From an uncultured Spirochaetia bacterium (GTDB taxonomy: Bacteria > Spirochaetota > Spirochaetia > CAKZLE01): DNA of 64,000 nt. The notes below the pieces were generated by a model, which saw only the letters and a program-made list of their open reading frames with translations, searched no databases and was not told where the DNA came from. Location: positions 186,001 to 250,000 of the forward strand of contig CAKZLE010000006.1 in the NCBI GenBank assembly GCA_937125225.1, in the 5' to 3' direction. Positions 25,170 through 34,150 of the stretch are shown one piece after another; position 1 is the first letter of the stretch, and every line of letters begins with the position of its first letter. The position numbers and the translations under genes are program-made.

Positions 25170-26633
25170 ATGGAACAATATGATGTACTGATCATCGGAG
25201 CCGGGGTCATAGGTACCTCTATAGCACGAGAACTCTCTGCATACGACCTCAAAACAGCAGTTATTGAGAAAGAGGCAGACGTATGCTTCGGCATCAGCAG
25301 CAGGAACAGTGGAGTGGTACATTCTGGAATTCATTATGCTCCAGGTTCACTGCGGGCACTGCATGCTGTACGAGGAAATGAACTGTTCGAAGAGCTCTGC
25401 TCTCAACTGACAGTACCCTATGAGAGAATCGGTAAACTCACCGTAGCCTTTGAGGAATCTCAATTCCCCACTCTCGAGAAGCTCTATACTCAAGGAGTAG
25501 AGAACGGGGTCCCTGATCTTCAGATCATCGATGCAAAGAGGATGCAGGAACTCCAACCCGGAGTGGGAGGAGCGCGAGCACTCTACTCACCCTCTACAGG
25601 TATCGTAGGGCCCTATGAACTGACAATAGCACTCGCAGAACATGCACATGCTCATGGAGTCGACTTCATCTTCACCGAAGAGGTAGTCTCCATAAAGAAT
25701 AGATCAGATCTATATGAGATACAGACAAAAAAAGGATCACAAATCTCAGCGAAGATCATCATCGATGCGGCAGGCCTTTACTCAGATTCGATCGCTCATC
25801 TAGCAGGGATCGATTCACCTAGGATTTATCCCTGTCGTGGAGAGTACTATGTTCTCGATAAGAGATTGGAGGATGAACTGCAGTTGCTGATCTATCCGGT
25901 TCCCGGAAACCATAGTAGCGGCTTGGGGATCCATCTGACCAATACGGTAGAAGGGAATATTCTCATTGGTCCGAGTAATGACTATATAGAGAATAAGGAG
26001 GATCTGAGTACAACAGTCCAGATTCTTGCGAGATTACGGGAAGAGGGACATGAGTTACTCCCCTCTCTGACCTCTTCTGATTTTATCAGGTCCTTTGCTG
26101 GGTTGAGACCAAAACTCACCCCCCCAGAAGTCGGTGGATTCGGAGATTTCATCATCGAAGATCATGACCGATTCATCCTTCTCATAGGTATTGAGAGCCC
26201 TGGACTCACGGCATCTCCATCTATAGCTATTAGCATTCGAGAGATGATCGCTAACCATATACCCCTTGCCTTGAAGAAAGATTGGGACCCCTCTCTTACG
26301 AGAGAAGAGCGTTTCCTCGAGCTTCCAGAGGACAGACAAGAACAACTCATTGCTGAAGATCCCGATTATGGATCTGTCGTATGCAGGTGTGAGGGGATAA
26401 CCAAAGCCGAGGTCCTTCAGGCTGTAGATAGGATCATGGGACCTGTCACCTATATAGGCATCAAATTACGTTGCAGAGCAATGATGGGAAGATGCCAAGG
26501 AGGCTTCTGTGCACCTAGGATCGCAGAGATCTTAAAGACTGAGAGAGATATCACCATTGATGAACAGTTCTATAAAGGGATCGAGTCCCCTATGTTTGAA
26601 GGACTCCTTCGCGAGGAGAGCCCTCATGAATGA
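25170..26633 (+). CDS. FAD-dependent glycerol-3-phosphate dehydrogenase (GlpA-like) with C-terminal 2Fe-2S domain
   Basis: Oxidises glycerol-3-phosphate to dihydroxyacetone phosphate with FAD. The N-terminal dinucleotide loop is VLIIGAGVIGTSIAREL; RNSGVVHSGIHYAPGS is the DAO-family active-site region. Residues about 405-470 form a BFD-like 2Fe-2S domain with cysteines in VVCRCEGITKAEV and RCQGGFCAPRI. Length 487. The start is clear by family; the ribosome binding site is weak (AGG three to five bases before ATG), and the leader is very short. It is the first of three overlapping genes that resemble anaerobic oxidases with a second flavin subunit and DUF1667. L-2-hydroxyglutarate oxidase is an alternative for the FAD domain alone. 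Confidence 0.83.
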   Translation: MEQYDVLIIGAGVIGTSIARELSAYDLKTAVIEKEADVCFGISSRNSGVVHSGIHYAPGSLRALHAVRGNELFEELCSQLTVPYERIGKLTVAFEESQFPTLEKLYTQGVENGVPDLQIIDAKRMQELQPGVGGARALYSPSTGIVGPYELTIALAEHAHAHGVDFIFTEEVVSIKNRSDLYEIQTKKGSQISAKIIIDAAGLYSDSIAHLAGIDSPRIYPCRGEYYVLDKRLEDELQLLIYPVPGNHSSGLGIHLTNTVEGNILIGPSNDYIENKEDLSTTVQILARLREEGHELLPSLTSSDFIRSFAGLRPKLTPPEVGGFGDFIIEDHDRFILLIGIESPGLTASPSIAISIREMIANHIPLALKKDWDPSLTREERFLELPEDRQEQLIAEDPDYGSVVCRCEGITKAEVLQAVDRIMGPVTYIGIKLRCRAMMGRCQGGFCAPRIAEILKTERDITIDEQFYKGIESPMFEGLLREESPHE

Positions 26634-27876
26634 GAAGATCAACGTCTCGATCCTCATCATAGGAGCTGGTCCAGCTGGTACTGCAGCGGCACTAGGAGCC
26701 AAAGAGGCTGGTGAGGATTCAATCCTCATCATCGATAGAGATACGAGAGCCGGTGGGATTCTCAACCAATGTATTCATGATGGTTTCGGCCTTATGAGAT
26801 ACAAGAGAGCCCTTTCAGGACCTGAATATGCCCAATTGGATATAGACTCCTGTCATAAGAAGAATATTCCCATACTGACTGACACCTATGTTCATACCAT
26901 TATCAAAGGGGATGATCATTTTACGATAAAGGCGATCGCTACAGGTAGACTCTACTCTATCAAAGCCAAAGCGGTCATTCTCGCTATGGGCTGCAGAGAA
27001 AGAACAGCAGGAGCTATCAGCCTGCCGGGGAGTCGTCCTGCAGGAATCTACACTGCTGGTACGGCACAGAGACTTCTCAATATGCAGAATACTCTTGTCG
27101 GAAGAAGTTGTGTCATCGTCGGTTCCGGTGATATCGGACTGATCATGGCAAGAAGAATGACTTTGGAGGGGGCGAAAGTCCAAGCTGTCACAGAACTCCA
27201 GAGTTATCCTGGGGGACTCGATAGGAATATCAGGCAATGCCTTGATGACTTTGACATCCCTCTCTATCTTGAGACCGGCATCGTCTCAGTCCATGGGAAC
27301 GATAGAGTTTGTGGAATCACCATAGCACCCTTGAGATCAGACAGAACACTTGATATGAAGAATTCCCAGTATATCACCTGCGATACGATTCTACTGTCAG
27401 TGGGACTCATTCCTGAGAACGAGCTCTCTCGCTCTCTTGATATAGCTATAGATCCCATCACGCAGGGACCAATCGTAACAGGAGACCTCATGACCTCCTG
27501 TCCTGGGGTCTTTGCCTGTGGGAATGTCCTACAGGTCCATGATATCGTGGATCTTGTATCAGAAGAGGCAAAGAGAGCAGGAAGAACCGCAGTCTCTTTT
27601 GTTTCCGGCGCCTATGCTGATACAAAAGAACTCTTCAGTATCTATGCAGGAGAGAAGATACGCTACTGTGTCCCACAGGTCATTACCCCGAGTTCTACCA
27701 CAACCCTCTCACTAAGGGTAACTGAGCCAATTACCGATGCGACGATATCCATCACAAATGATGCTACTTTGATCAAGAAACGACGCTACTCCTTCACGCA
27801 ACCATCAGAGATGATTCAGATCGAAATATCAGTCCCAGAAAACCTAGTAGGATCGTTGGAGGTCAATTGTGAATAA
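26626..27876 (+). CDS. NAD(P)/FAD-dependent disulfide-oxidoreductase-like subunit of the glycerol-3-phosphate oxidase
   Basis: 416 residues with two dinucleotide folds: ILIIGAGPAGTAAALGAKEAG at the N terminus and CVIVGSGDIGLIMARRM in the middle, plus GVFACGNVLQVHD near the C-terminal FAD contact. ILNQCIHDGFG carries one Cys near the position of a redox-active site. Start at 26626 is set by GAGGAGAG upstream; it overlaps the preceding gene by 8 bases, and DUF1667 overlaps its end. In related operons the trio oxidises glycerol-3-phosphate and passes electrons to NAD or ferredoxin. Confidence 0.83.
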   Translation: MNEKINVSILIIGAGPAGTAAALGAKEAGEDSILIIDRDTRAGGILNQCIHDGFGLMRYKRALSGPEYAQLDIDSCHKKNIPILTDTYVHTIIKGDDHFTIKAIATGRLYSIKAKAVILAMGCRERTAGAISLPGSRPAGIYTAGTAQRLLNMQNTLVGRSCVIVGSGDIGLIMARRMTLEGAKVQAVTELQSYPGGLDRNIRQCLDDFDIPLYLETGIVSVHGNDRVCGITIAPLRSDRTLDMKNSQYITCDTILLSVGLIPENELSRSLDIAIDPITQGPIVTGDLMTSCPGVFACGNVLQVHDIVDLVSEEAKRAGRTAVSFVSGAYADTKELFSIYAGEKIRYCVPQVITPSSTTTLSLRVTEPITDATISITNDATLIKKRRYSFTQPSEMIQIEISVPENLVGSLEVNCE

Positions 27877-28252
27877 TGATTCTACCACCAAGATACTGAC
27901 CTGTATCATATGTCCCAACAGTTGCAGGATATCCCTCACATATGATCCTGATACTCAAGAGATCACCTCGATACATGGAGCTCTCTGTAAAAAAGGGAAG
28001 GATTGGGTAGAGCAGGAGCTCTTTAAACCTATGAGAACCCTCTGTTCTTCCATACGAATAACAGGGGGAAGAGAACCCCTCGCGAGTATACGAACGACAA
28101 AAGCTGTCTCTCTCTCAAGCATCAAAGAGCTCATGGAGCTGATCAAAGCATCCTCGATCAAAGCTCCAGTCGAGATTGGACAGGTAGTCCTTTCAGAACC
28201 TCTTGGTCTCGATTGCGATGTTATCATCACCCGAGGTGTAGATAGACTCTAG
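27869..28252 (+). CDS. DUF1667 family protein, small cysteine subunit of the oxidase operon
   Basis: 127 residues starting at GTG with GGAGG seven bases upstream. The N terminus carries LTCIICPNSCRISL and later GALCKKG, a C-x2-C-x3-C...C set that may bind an iron-sulfur cluster or zinc. DUF1667 proteins are usually encoded exactly here, after the two flavin subunits of glycerol-3-phosphate oxidation systems. It overlaps the previous gene by 8 bases. Function in electron transfer is inferred. Confidence 0.82.
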   Translation: MNNDSTTKILTCIICPNSCRISLTYDPDTQEITSIHGALCKKGKDWVEQELFKPMRTLCSSIRITGGREPLASIRTTKAVSLSSIKELMELIKASSIKAPVEIGQVVLSEPLGLDCDVIITRGVDRL

Positions 28253-28311
28253 TCAGTTTACAAAATCAGGGCTATGGTCTACACTAGGTTCAAGAAATTC
28301 GAGGAGTAAAT

Positions 28312-28761
28312 ATGCCAAGACCTAGAAAGAATCGTAAAATCATAGGAGAGCCACCACATAAACTCTTCAAACCAGCAGGCATCCCAAGTGCTGAACTTGA
28401 AACGATCATTCTTACTCTTGATGAACTAGAAGCTCTTCGCCTTGCTGATTTCGAGGCTCTCTACCAGGAAGAGGCTGCAAAGCTTATGGAAGTATCTCGC
28501 CAGACCTTTGGGAATATCGTGACAAAAGCGCGACAGAAGTGTGCTGAAGCACTCTTACAGGGGAAAATGATCCTTATCGAAGGTGGGGATTTCGAGATCG
28601 ACCCAGAAAGAAAGATCATCTGTGACGGTTGTGGAAGAAGCTGGAGATCCATTTTAGAAGAGGGTAAAGGTGACGGTTGTCCTATCGCTGGTCATCGAGG
28701 CCAAGGAAACCGAAGGAAGAGACAAGGTCGAGGCGGGAATAACTCTACCGAGTCGCTCTAG
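28312..28761 (+). CDS. DUF134 family predicted DNA-binding protein
   Basis: 149 residues. MPRPRKNRKI at the N terminus, a helix-turn-helix (LTLDELEALRLADFEALYQEEAAKLMEVSRQTFGNI) and a Cys pair in CDGCGRSW define DUF134, a small predicted regulator often found with nitrogenase-cofactor-like or ParA/Mrp proteins. The C terminus is basic and glycine-rich. The start is preceded by GGAG. Its stop overlaps the convergent radical SAM gene by 17 bases. Target genes are unknown. Confidence 0.88.
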   Translation: MPRPRKNRKIIGEPPHKLFKPAGIPSAELETIILTLDELEALRLADFEALYQEEAAKLMEVSRQTFGNIVTKARQKCAEALLQGKMILIEGGDFEIDPERKIICDGCGRSWRSILEEGKGDGCPIAGHRGQGNRRKRQGRGGNNSTESL

Positions 28762-30070
28762 CTGCCAATTTCAACTCTTGCATATCATCTCTAGTCAATC
28801 CATCCCATTGAGTGATGTGAAGACTGTTATTGTGTAATAACGGCTCTTCTTCAAGAGGATATCCACAAGAAGCTATAGTCTCATCCCAAGATGAGGTACC
28901 CGGGATCGGTGAATATTCTGCTATGGATACTGCTACTCCAGCCTTTGATGCCATCTCTATCGAATGAGCGACCTCCGACCTATGCTGACCGGGAAGGCCA
29001 GCTAGAACATAGACGGGTAACTGTCTCTTAGTGAATCCTGCAGAGTACAGAGCCTCAACAGCTCCACCGAAGTCATCAGTAGTGAACTTATGATCATGTT
29101 CGTCATGAAAAACAGAAGAAGCAGATTCATACCCCATTCGAATCTCCTGAAACCCCGACCGATACAGAAGAGAGGCGATTCTCTTATCGATAAGTCGAAC
29201 ATGTACTGCATTCGGAGTATAGAATTTCCAGTCCTGTTCAGAGGCAAGAATCCTTTCTAGGAAGGGAATAAGAACCTCCTCCTTCCGCATCAGGAGGGCA
29301 TCATCATAGAATCCGATATGAGTTATTCCGAATCTTTCTCGTAGAGTAGAGAGGAACCCAAAACTTGATTCCGCATTCCCCTGGATGAAATTCGGAGATA
29401 TCTGATCTGAAGCACAATAGTCACAATGAAGGGGACACCCGGTGTTGAGCCGTATTGCACCTGCGATTCCCTTCCAAGCAGCGGGGATCAGTATTGGCCA
29501 ATGAGGGATACTCGACTCTGGAGTCGTTAGGGAGAATGATTCAAGAACCCCACGTAATTGATCCTCTCCATCGCCAGTGACAACAGCATCAGCTCCTGTC
29601 ACATTCAGAGCATGTTCAGGCATCAATGAAGCATAGATACCACCAAGGACTATCTTGGCCGTTGGAGCATGAGTTCTGACTGCAGCTACCGCTTCTACTA
29701 CACCTTCATACCAATAGGTCATTCCTGTTGTGATCATGACGATATGGGGATCAGCAACCTTTATAGACTCAGCGATACTCTCTACACAGATGCCATAGCG
29801 TGAATACTGTTTAGGGATCTGTGGTACTCCAGAGGGCAGCTTCGCAGGTTTTCTAAAAAACTTCCCCGTCCCATTGGCCCGCCTCTTTACCGGACCTTGT
29901 GCCGCTATTGTGGCAGGATCAGTCCAATCCATCGCATTAAGATAGGAAATCTCATAACCTGTATCAGCGAACCACCTGCCTAAGCGTAATAATCCATAAG
30001 GTTTGAAAAAGAGGTCGAATAGACCAAAATCATATATGGGAGGTTGAAATAGCAGTACTCTCGGTTTCAT
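28745..30070 (-). CDS. B12-binding-domain radical SAM protein
   Basis: 441 residues. The N terminus (MKPRVLLFQPPIYDFG to about 200) is a cobalamin-binding-like domain with IVMITTGMTYW, KIVLGGIYASLMPEHAL and GADAVVTGDGEDQL; the radical SAM core carries the cluster motif NTGCPLHCDYCASD at about 245 and GFYDDALLMRKEE. It resembles the hopanoid/lipid-modifying and methyltransferase-like class, but the substrate is not visible. Start at 30070 fits the family; the open frame continues upstream to 30151 and would run antisense into the tRNA-Cys gene, so the longer start is rejected. Confidence 0.82.
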   Translation of the reverse strand: MKPRVLLFQPPIYDFGLFDLFFKPYGLLRLGRWFADTGYEISYLNAMDWTDPATIAAQGPVKRRANGTGKFFRKPAKLPSGVPQIPKQYSRYGICVESIAESIKVADPHIVMITTGMTYWYEGVVEAVAAVRTHAPTAKIVLGGIYASLMPEHALNVTGADAVVTGDGEDQLRGVLESFSLTTPESSIPHWPILIPAAWKGIAGAIRLNTGCPLHCDYCASDQISPNFIQGNAESSFGFLSTLRERFGITHIGFYDDALLMRKEEVLIPFLERILASEQDWKFYTPNAVHVRLIDKRIASLLYRSGFQEIRMGYESASSVFHDEHDHKFTTDDFGGAVEALYSAGFTKRQLPVYVLAGLPGQHRSEVAHSIEMASKAGVAVSIAEYSPIPGTSSWDETIASCGYPLEEEPLLHNNSLHITQWDGLTRDDMQELKLAARATR

Positions 30071-30137
30071 ATACCCAGAAACATAGCATAATATCTTGAT
30101 ATAAAAAAGCTTTTCTGATAATGTAGGAACCCGATAT

Positions 30138-30209
30138 GGCGCCGTACCCAAGTGGTAAGGGAGTGGTCTGCAAAACCTCGATGCACCGGTTCGAATCCGG
30201 TCGGCGCCT
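30138..30209 (+). tRNA. tRNA-Cys (anticodon GCA)
   Basis: Acceptor arms GGCGCCG and CGGCGCC pair fully, the T arm is CCGGTTCGAATCCGG, and the anticodon loop CTGCAAA holds GCA at 30170-30172. The discriminator is T (U), usual for tRNA-Cys. The 3' CCA is not encoded. A terminator follows at once, so it is transcribed alone. Confidence 0.97.
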
Positions 30210-30212
30210 TAT

Positions 30213-30245
30213 AAAGCCGTTATTCAAATGAATAACGGCTTTTCT
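30213..30245 (+). terminator. Terminator after tRNA-Cys
   Basis: AAAGCCGTTATT and GAATAACGGCTTTT form a long stem with a short loop, ending in TTTTCT. Confidence 0.9.
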
Positions 30246-30324
30246 ACGTTCAGAGACTTTCACAATTCAGATTAACATTGAATTCATACCCGATTCTGAC
30301 TATCTTTGTAGCACGGAGTATTAT

Positions 30325-30870
30325 ATGAGTAAATTAGTAATATTATTTAGTATCCTCATCTTACTATTCACAGTGGTTACTGTGTCAGCAAAAGGTACGG
30401 TAGAAGAGACAGAGGTCCAAATCAAGCCTCAAGTTGAGATGGACCCTAGAGAGGCACAACTAAGAGAGCAGCTGACAGATCTCCAATACCGTGTGACACA
30501 GGAAGCTGCAACAGAGCAGGCCTTCAAAAATGCCTACTGGGATAATAAGAGATTAGGAATCTATGTTGATATCGTATCGGGAGAACCGTTATTCAGCTCA
30601 AACGATAAGTTCCAATCAGGATCGGGATGGCCGAGTTTCACGAAGCCATTGGATGAAGAGAATATGTTTGAGATCCAGGACAACTCACATGGGATGAGGA
30701 GGACCGAGGTACGTAGTGCAGAGGCTGACAGTCATCTCGGGCATCTTTTCAATGATGGTCCAACAGATTCAGGTCTAAGATACTGTATAAATTCAGCATC
30801 GCTGAGGTTCATTGCAGTTGAAGATCTAGAAAGTGAGGGGTATGAAGAATACCGTCACCTGTTCAACTAG
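30325..30870 (+). CDS. msrB: Exported peptide-methionine (R)-S-oxide reductase
   Basis: Reduces methionine-R-sulfoxide in proteins. Residues 1-22 are a signal peptide ([19 protein letters not shown]), so the enzyme works outside the cytoplasm. The MsrB domain (about 50-180) is complete: [45 protein letters not shown] and the catalytic Cys in [12 protein letters not shown]. The two CxxC zinc pairs of other MsrB forms are absent, and no resolving Cys is evident. It must be re-reduced by an exported thioredoxin-like partner, which is not in the window. Monocistronic. Confidence 0.94.
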   Translation: MSKLVILFSILILLFTVVTVSAKGTVEETEVQIKPQVEMDPREAQLREQLTDLQYRVTQEAATEQAFKNAYWDNKRLGIYVDIVSGEPLFSSNDKFQSGSGWPSFTKPLDEENMFEIQDNSHGMRRTEVRSAEADSHLGHLFNDGPTDSGLRYCINSASLRFIAVEDLESEGYEEYRHLFN

Positions 30871-30922
30871 TCTGGTGCCAACTCTTATCACCCAATAATA
30901 ATTCTTGGATGAGGATTCTTAT

Positions 30923-31041
30923 AGGCATGATGAGCTGTTATGAGTATTATCTACTTATAGTAATAGATACTTTTGACTAATAGCCACCCTACAGGTCTTA
31001 CCATTAAAAGATATTAATAGAATCAGAGCAGCTCATAGCCT
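30923..31041 (+). ncRNA. Possible structured 5' leader of the iron alcohol dehydrogenase gene
   Basis: ATGAGCTG (30930-30937) pairs with CAGCTCAT (31029-31036), extended by AGGC/GCCT (30923-30926 with 31038-31041). The stem encloses about 90 bases that hold smaller pairings such as TCTA/TAGA near 30950-30968. The closing stem ends 12 bases before the AAGGAG of the dehydrogenase. No known riboswitch consensus is recognised; the leader could be a new regulatory RNA or chance pairing. Confidence 0.35.
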
Positions 31042-31066
31042 GCACGAGAATACAAGGAGTCATACA

Positions 31067-32230
31067 TTGAATAATTTTTCCCATTTCATCCCAACACGAA
31101 TGTTCTTCGGACCAGGTTCACTCAAAGAACTCAGTACTGCATCTCTTCCTGGCAAGAGGGCCCTCATCGTAATATCTTCTGGAAAATCCACTAGAGCCAA
31201 TGGATACCTCGATAGAGTCCAGAACCTCCTCACCGACAATGGAGTCTCTTCTATAGTCTTTGATAAGATCTGTCCGAACCCAATACATAAACATGTGATG
31301 GAAGGAGCCCAACTCGCAAGAGAGGAGTCCTGTGATTTTATCTTAGGTCTCGGAGGGGGAAGCAGTATCGACTCTGCAAAGAGTATTGCGATCATGGTCA
31401 ATAATCCTGGTGATTATTGGGACTATATCCATGGAGGCTCCGGTAAGGGTATGGAGATTCCAGAACCGGTACTTCCGATAGTCGCGATAACAACTACCGC
31501 AGGAACCGGGACTGAAGCTGATCCTTGGACAGTAATCACCCATGAGGAGAGACAAGAGAAGATCGGCTTCGGTAATGATGACACCTTCCCCACCCTATCG
31601 TTCATCGACCCAGAACTCATGTTGAGCGTCCCGAAAGATCTCACGGCATACCAGGGATTCGATGCCTTCTTTCATGCGGCCGAAGGATATATCGCTAATA
31701 TAGCAACACCTGTCAGTGATGCTTATGCTCTTAAGAGTATCGAATTATTGGCTGAGTATCTTCCAATAGCGGTTGCAGATGGACAGAATCTTGAAGCTCG
31801 TTCTCAGGTTGCTCTTGCCAATACCCTGTCCGGTATGGTCGAGTCAACCTCTTCCTGCACCTCAGAACACTCCCTCGAACATGCACTGAGCGCCTATCAT
31901 CCGTCCCTACCACATGGTGCAGGACTCATTATGCTCTCAAAGGCATATTTCGAATACTTTGCAGAAGTATCCTCTCAGAGGCTCATGGATATGGCTAGAG
32001 TGATGGGAGAGGCGGGAAGTTCACCAGATGATTTCATCACCGCTCTTATGAAGATGCAAGAAAGATGTGCTGTTGCAGATCTTAAGATGTCAGATTACGG
32101 TATTACTGAAGCTGAGATCCCGAGTATCGCTGAGAATGCAAGGAGAACTATGGGAGGTCTCTTTGGGGTAGATCCTGCTCCAATGAGTGATGCAGAAGCA
32201 ATCAAGATCTTAGAAAGATCCTATAGATAG
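31067..32230 (+). CDS. Iron-containing alcohol dehydrogenase
   Basis: 387 residues of the Fe-ADH family (NAD(P)-linked alcohol or aldehyde interconversion). GLGGGSSIDSAKSIA binds the nucleotide, TTTAGTGTEA follows, and the metal site uses Asp in YQGFDAFFHAAEGY and His residues in TSEHSLEHALSAYHPSLPHGAG. The start is TTG, supported by AAGGAG eight bases upstream; no ATG in the correct region has a ribosome binding site. Physiological substrate is uncertain: ethanol or butanol formation and propanediol metabolism are all possible. A terminator follows. Confidence 0.9.
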   Translation: MNNFSHFIPTRMFFGPGSLKELSTASLPGKRALIVISSGKSTRANGYLDRVQNLLTDNGVSSIVFDKICPNPIHKHVMEGAQLAREESCDFILGLGGGSSIDSAKSIAIMVNNPGDYWDYIHGGSGKGMEIPEPVLPIVAITTTAGTGTEADPWTVITHEERQEKIGFGNDDTFPTLSFIDPELMLSVPKDLTAYQGFDAFFHAAEGYIANIATPVSDAYALKSIELLAEYLPIAVADGQNLEARSQVALANTLSGMVESTSSCTSEHSLEHALSAYHPSLPHGAGLIMLSKAYFEYFAEVSSQRLMDMARVMGEAGSSPDDFITALMKMQERCAVADLKMSDYGITEAEIPSIAENARRTMGGLFGVDPAPMSDAEAIKILERSYR

Positions 32231-32243
32231 GCCAAATAAAGAG

Positions 32244-32283
32244 AAAGGCTGGAATAGATCAATGATCTTACCAGCCTTCTTTA
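32244..32283. terminator. Terminator shared by the alcohol dehydrogenase and ABC-F genes
   Basis: AAGGCTGG and CCAGCCTT pair around a 18-base loop that itself contains GATC...GATC. It is followed by TCTTT on the plus strand and by TCTCTTTATTT on the minus strand, so it may end both convergent transcripts. Confidence 0.7.
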
Positions 32284-32284
32284 A

Positions 32285-34150
32285 CTATATATCTCGTTCA
32301 GCGAGGTATTCCCATCGCTCGATCTTCGATTCCAACTCGATCTCGACCTCTTGATAGCGCTGATGGAGGGCCCTCATCTTATCAGGATCAATATCGGGGA
32401 GACAGAAGCTTGCTTCTATCTCTGATTTCTCAGTTTCTAACGTATCAATGAAGGTTTCTATAGACTCATACTCTTTCTTTTCTTTGAAAGAAAGCCTCTT
32501 CTTAACTTCTCTCTGAACCCTCTTCTGTTTCTTGATGACAGGTTCTTTCTTCTGCTCTTCTAGAGCCTTCTGATACAACTGGTAGTCACTATAACTCCCA
32601 GATACCCCGAGTACGGCACCTGTCCCATCGAAGACAAAAAGATAATCTGTCACACGATCAAGAAAAGCTCTATCATGAGAGACGACTAATAAACATCCAT
32701 CAAACTCCTCAACATAGTCTTCTAAAGCTCTTAGTGTATCTATATCGAGATCATTGGTGGGTTCGTCTAGTACAAGAAAATTTGGGTGTTGCATAAGAAG
32801 ACTTATCAGATAGAGTCTTCTTTTCTCCCCTCCAGAAAGTCTCCCGATCTGGATCCTGTGTGAAGAAGAGGGAAAGTTGAATCGCTCTAGGAACTGAGAG
32901 ACTGATATCCTGACACCGGGTTGTACTGTGACCATCTCGGCAAGCTCTTCCATATATTCCAGGACAGTAAGATTCTCTTTGAGCGGCCGACTCAATTGGT
33001 CATAATAGGCAATATGGGTATTGATCCCCATCTCCACCTCTCCTGAAGTTATTTCAGCTCGACCCGTGATCATATCAAGGAAGGTGGTCTTTCCCGAACC
33101 ATTCGGTCCGAGGATCCCAATACGTTCTCCTCTTTTAAAGCTATAACTGAAGGGAGCTACCACATGATGAGCCCCATACCATTTCTCTATCTTCTTAAGC
33201 TCAAGGACTTTTTTTCCTAGACGTCTATGGGTAGAGGAGAACTCCATGTCCTTCTGTACTACCTCGGTCTTCTGATCCATCAAGTCATATACTTTCTGTA
33301 TACGAGATTTATTCTTAGTAGTTCGTGCTTTAGCTCCTCTTAATAGCCACTCACGTTCTTTTCGCAGGATATTGGTAATCTTATCCTGATATCGGTTCTG
33401 CTCCTGGATTCGCTGGGCCCTTCTTTCTAAGAAGACTGAGTAGTTCCCTTCATAGGTATATATTGTCTCATCATCGATCTCTAAGATCTTTGAGCAGACT
33501 GCATCAAGGATGTAACGGTCATGTGTGACCATGATACATCCCATCTGACTAGAAATAAGGTACTCCTCAAGCCATTCGATCGTTTTGATGTCAAGATGGT
33601 TCGTCGGCTCATCAAGAATGATCAAATTCGGTCCGGTAGCAACAGCACGAGCAAGTGCAACCTTCTTGATCATTCCTCCCGAGAGTTCTTTCATAGGTCT
33701 ATCTATTTCTGTGATGCCCAACTCGGTGAGGCGAGAAAGGTATTCATGTTCTATTTCCCAGCAAGCCTCTTCGTCCATGAGCTCTGTAAGCTCTGCGAGA
33801 GCACGTTCTTTTGACTGGTCATGTTCATAGGCCTCAACACAAGCTCTATAATCATTGAGGACAGTTATCTTATAGGATTTATCTTCATACAGGAAGCTTG
33901 AAATTGTACTACCTTCAACCACTTTAGGAACCTGTTCGAGCATACTCAACCGAAGTTCTCTATTCTTGGCAATCGTACCGGAGTCACTTTCAAGATCCCC
34001 GAAGAGCACACGAAGAAAGGTAGATTTCCCCGTACCGTTCTTACCGATAAGCCCTATACGCTCACCGGCATGGATACCAAGGGTGATCTCTGAGAAGAGT
34101 GGTTGATCTTTTACTGTCTTAGATACGTTTTCGATTGAGATTAGATTCAT
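32285..34150 (-). CDS. ABC-F family ATPase, Uup-like
   Basis: 621 residues with two ABC domains and no membrane segments. Walker A motifs are GKNGTGKSTFLR and GPNGSGKTTFLD; signatures LSGGMIKKVALARA and LSGGEKRRLYLI; Walker B motifs LIILDEPTNHLD and FLVLDEPTNDLD. The linker is basic and helical (RKEREWLLRGAKARTTKNKSR in part) and a C-terminal coiled coil of about 90 residues follows, as in Uup. ABC-F proteins act on ribosomes (translation or antibiotic protection) and Uup also affects replication intermediates. The start at 34150 fits the family N terminus MNLISIENVS; the extra 32 upstream codons are not family-like. Monocistronic. Confidence 0.9.
   Translation of the reverse strand: MNLISIENVSKTVKDQPLFSEITLGIHAGERIGLIGKNGTGKSTFLRVLFGDLESDSGTIAKNRELRLSMLEQVPKVVEGSTISSFLYEDKSYKITVLNDYRACVEAYEHDQSKERALAELTELMDEEACWEIEHEYLSRLTELGITEIDRPMKELSGGMIKKVALARAVATGPNLIILDEPTNHLDIKTIEWLEEYLISSQMGCIMVTHDRYILDAVCSKILEIDDETIYTYEGNYSVFLERRAQRIQEQNRYQDKITNILRKEREWLLRGAKARTTKNKSRIQKVYDLMDQKTEVVQKDMEFSSTHRRLGKKVLELKKIEKWYGAHHVVAPFSYSFKRGERIGILGPNGSGKTTFLDMITGRAEITSGEVEMGINTHIAYYDQLSRPLKENLTVLEYMEELAEMVTVQPGVRISVSQFLERFNFPSSSHRIQIGRLSGGEKRRLYLISLLMQHPNFLVLDEPTNDLDIDTLRALEDYVEEFDGCLLVVSHDRAFLDRVTDYLFVFDGTGAVLGVSGSYSDYQLYQKALEEQKKEPVIKKQKRVQREVKKRLSFKEKKEYESIETFIDTLETEKSEIEASFCLPDIDPDKMRALHQRYQEVEIELESKIERWEYLAERDI

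Noticed and set aside
30071-30151. Longer N terminus for the radical SAM protein
   Set aside because: It would run antisense into tRNA-Cys and lacks a family-like sequence; MKPRVLLFQPP at 30070 is the normal start.
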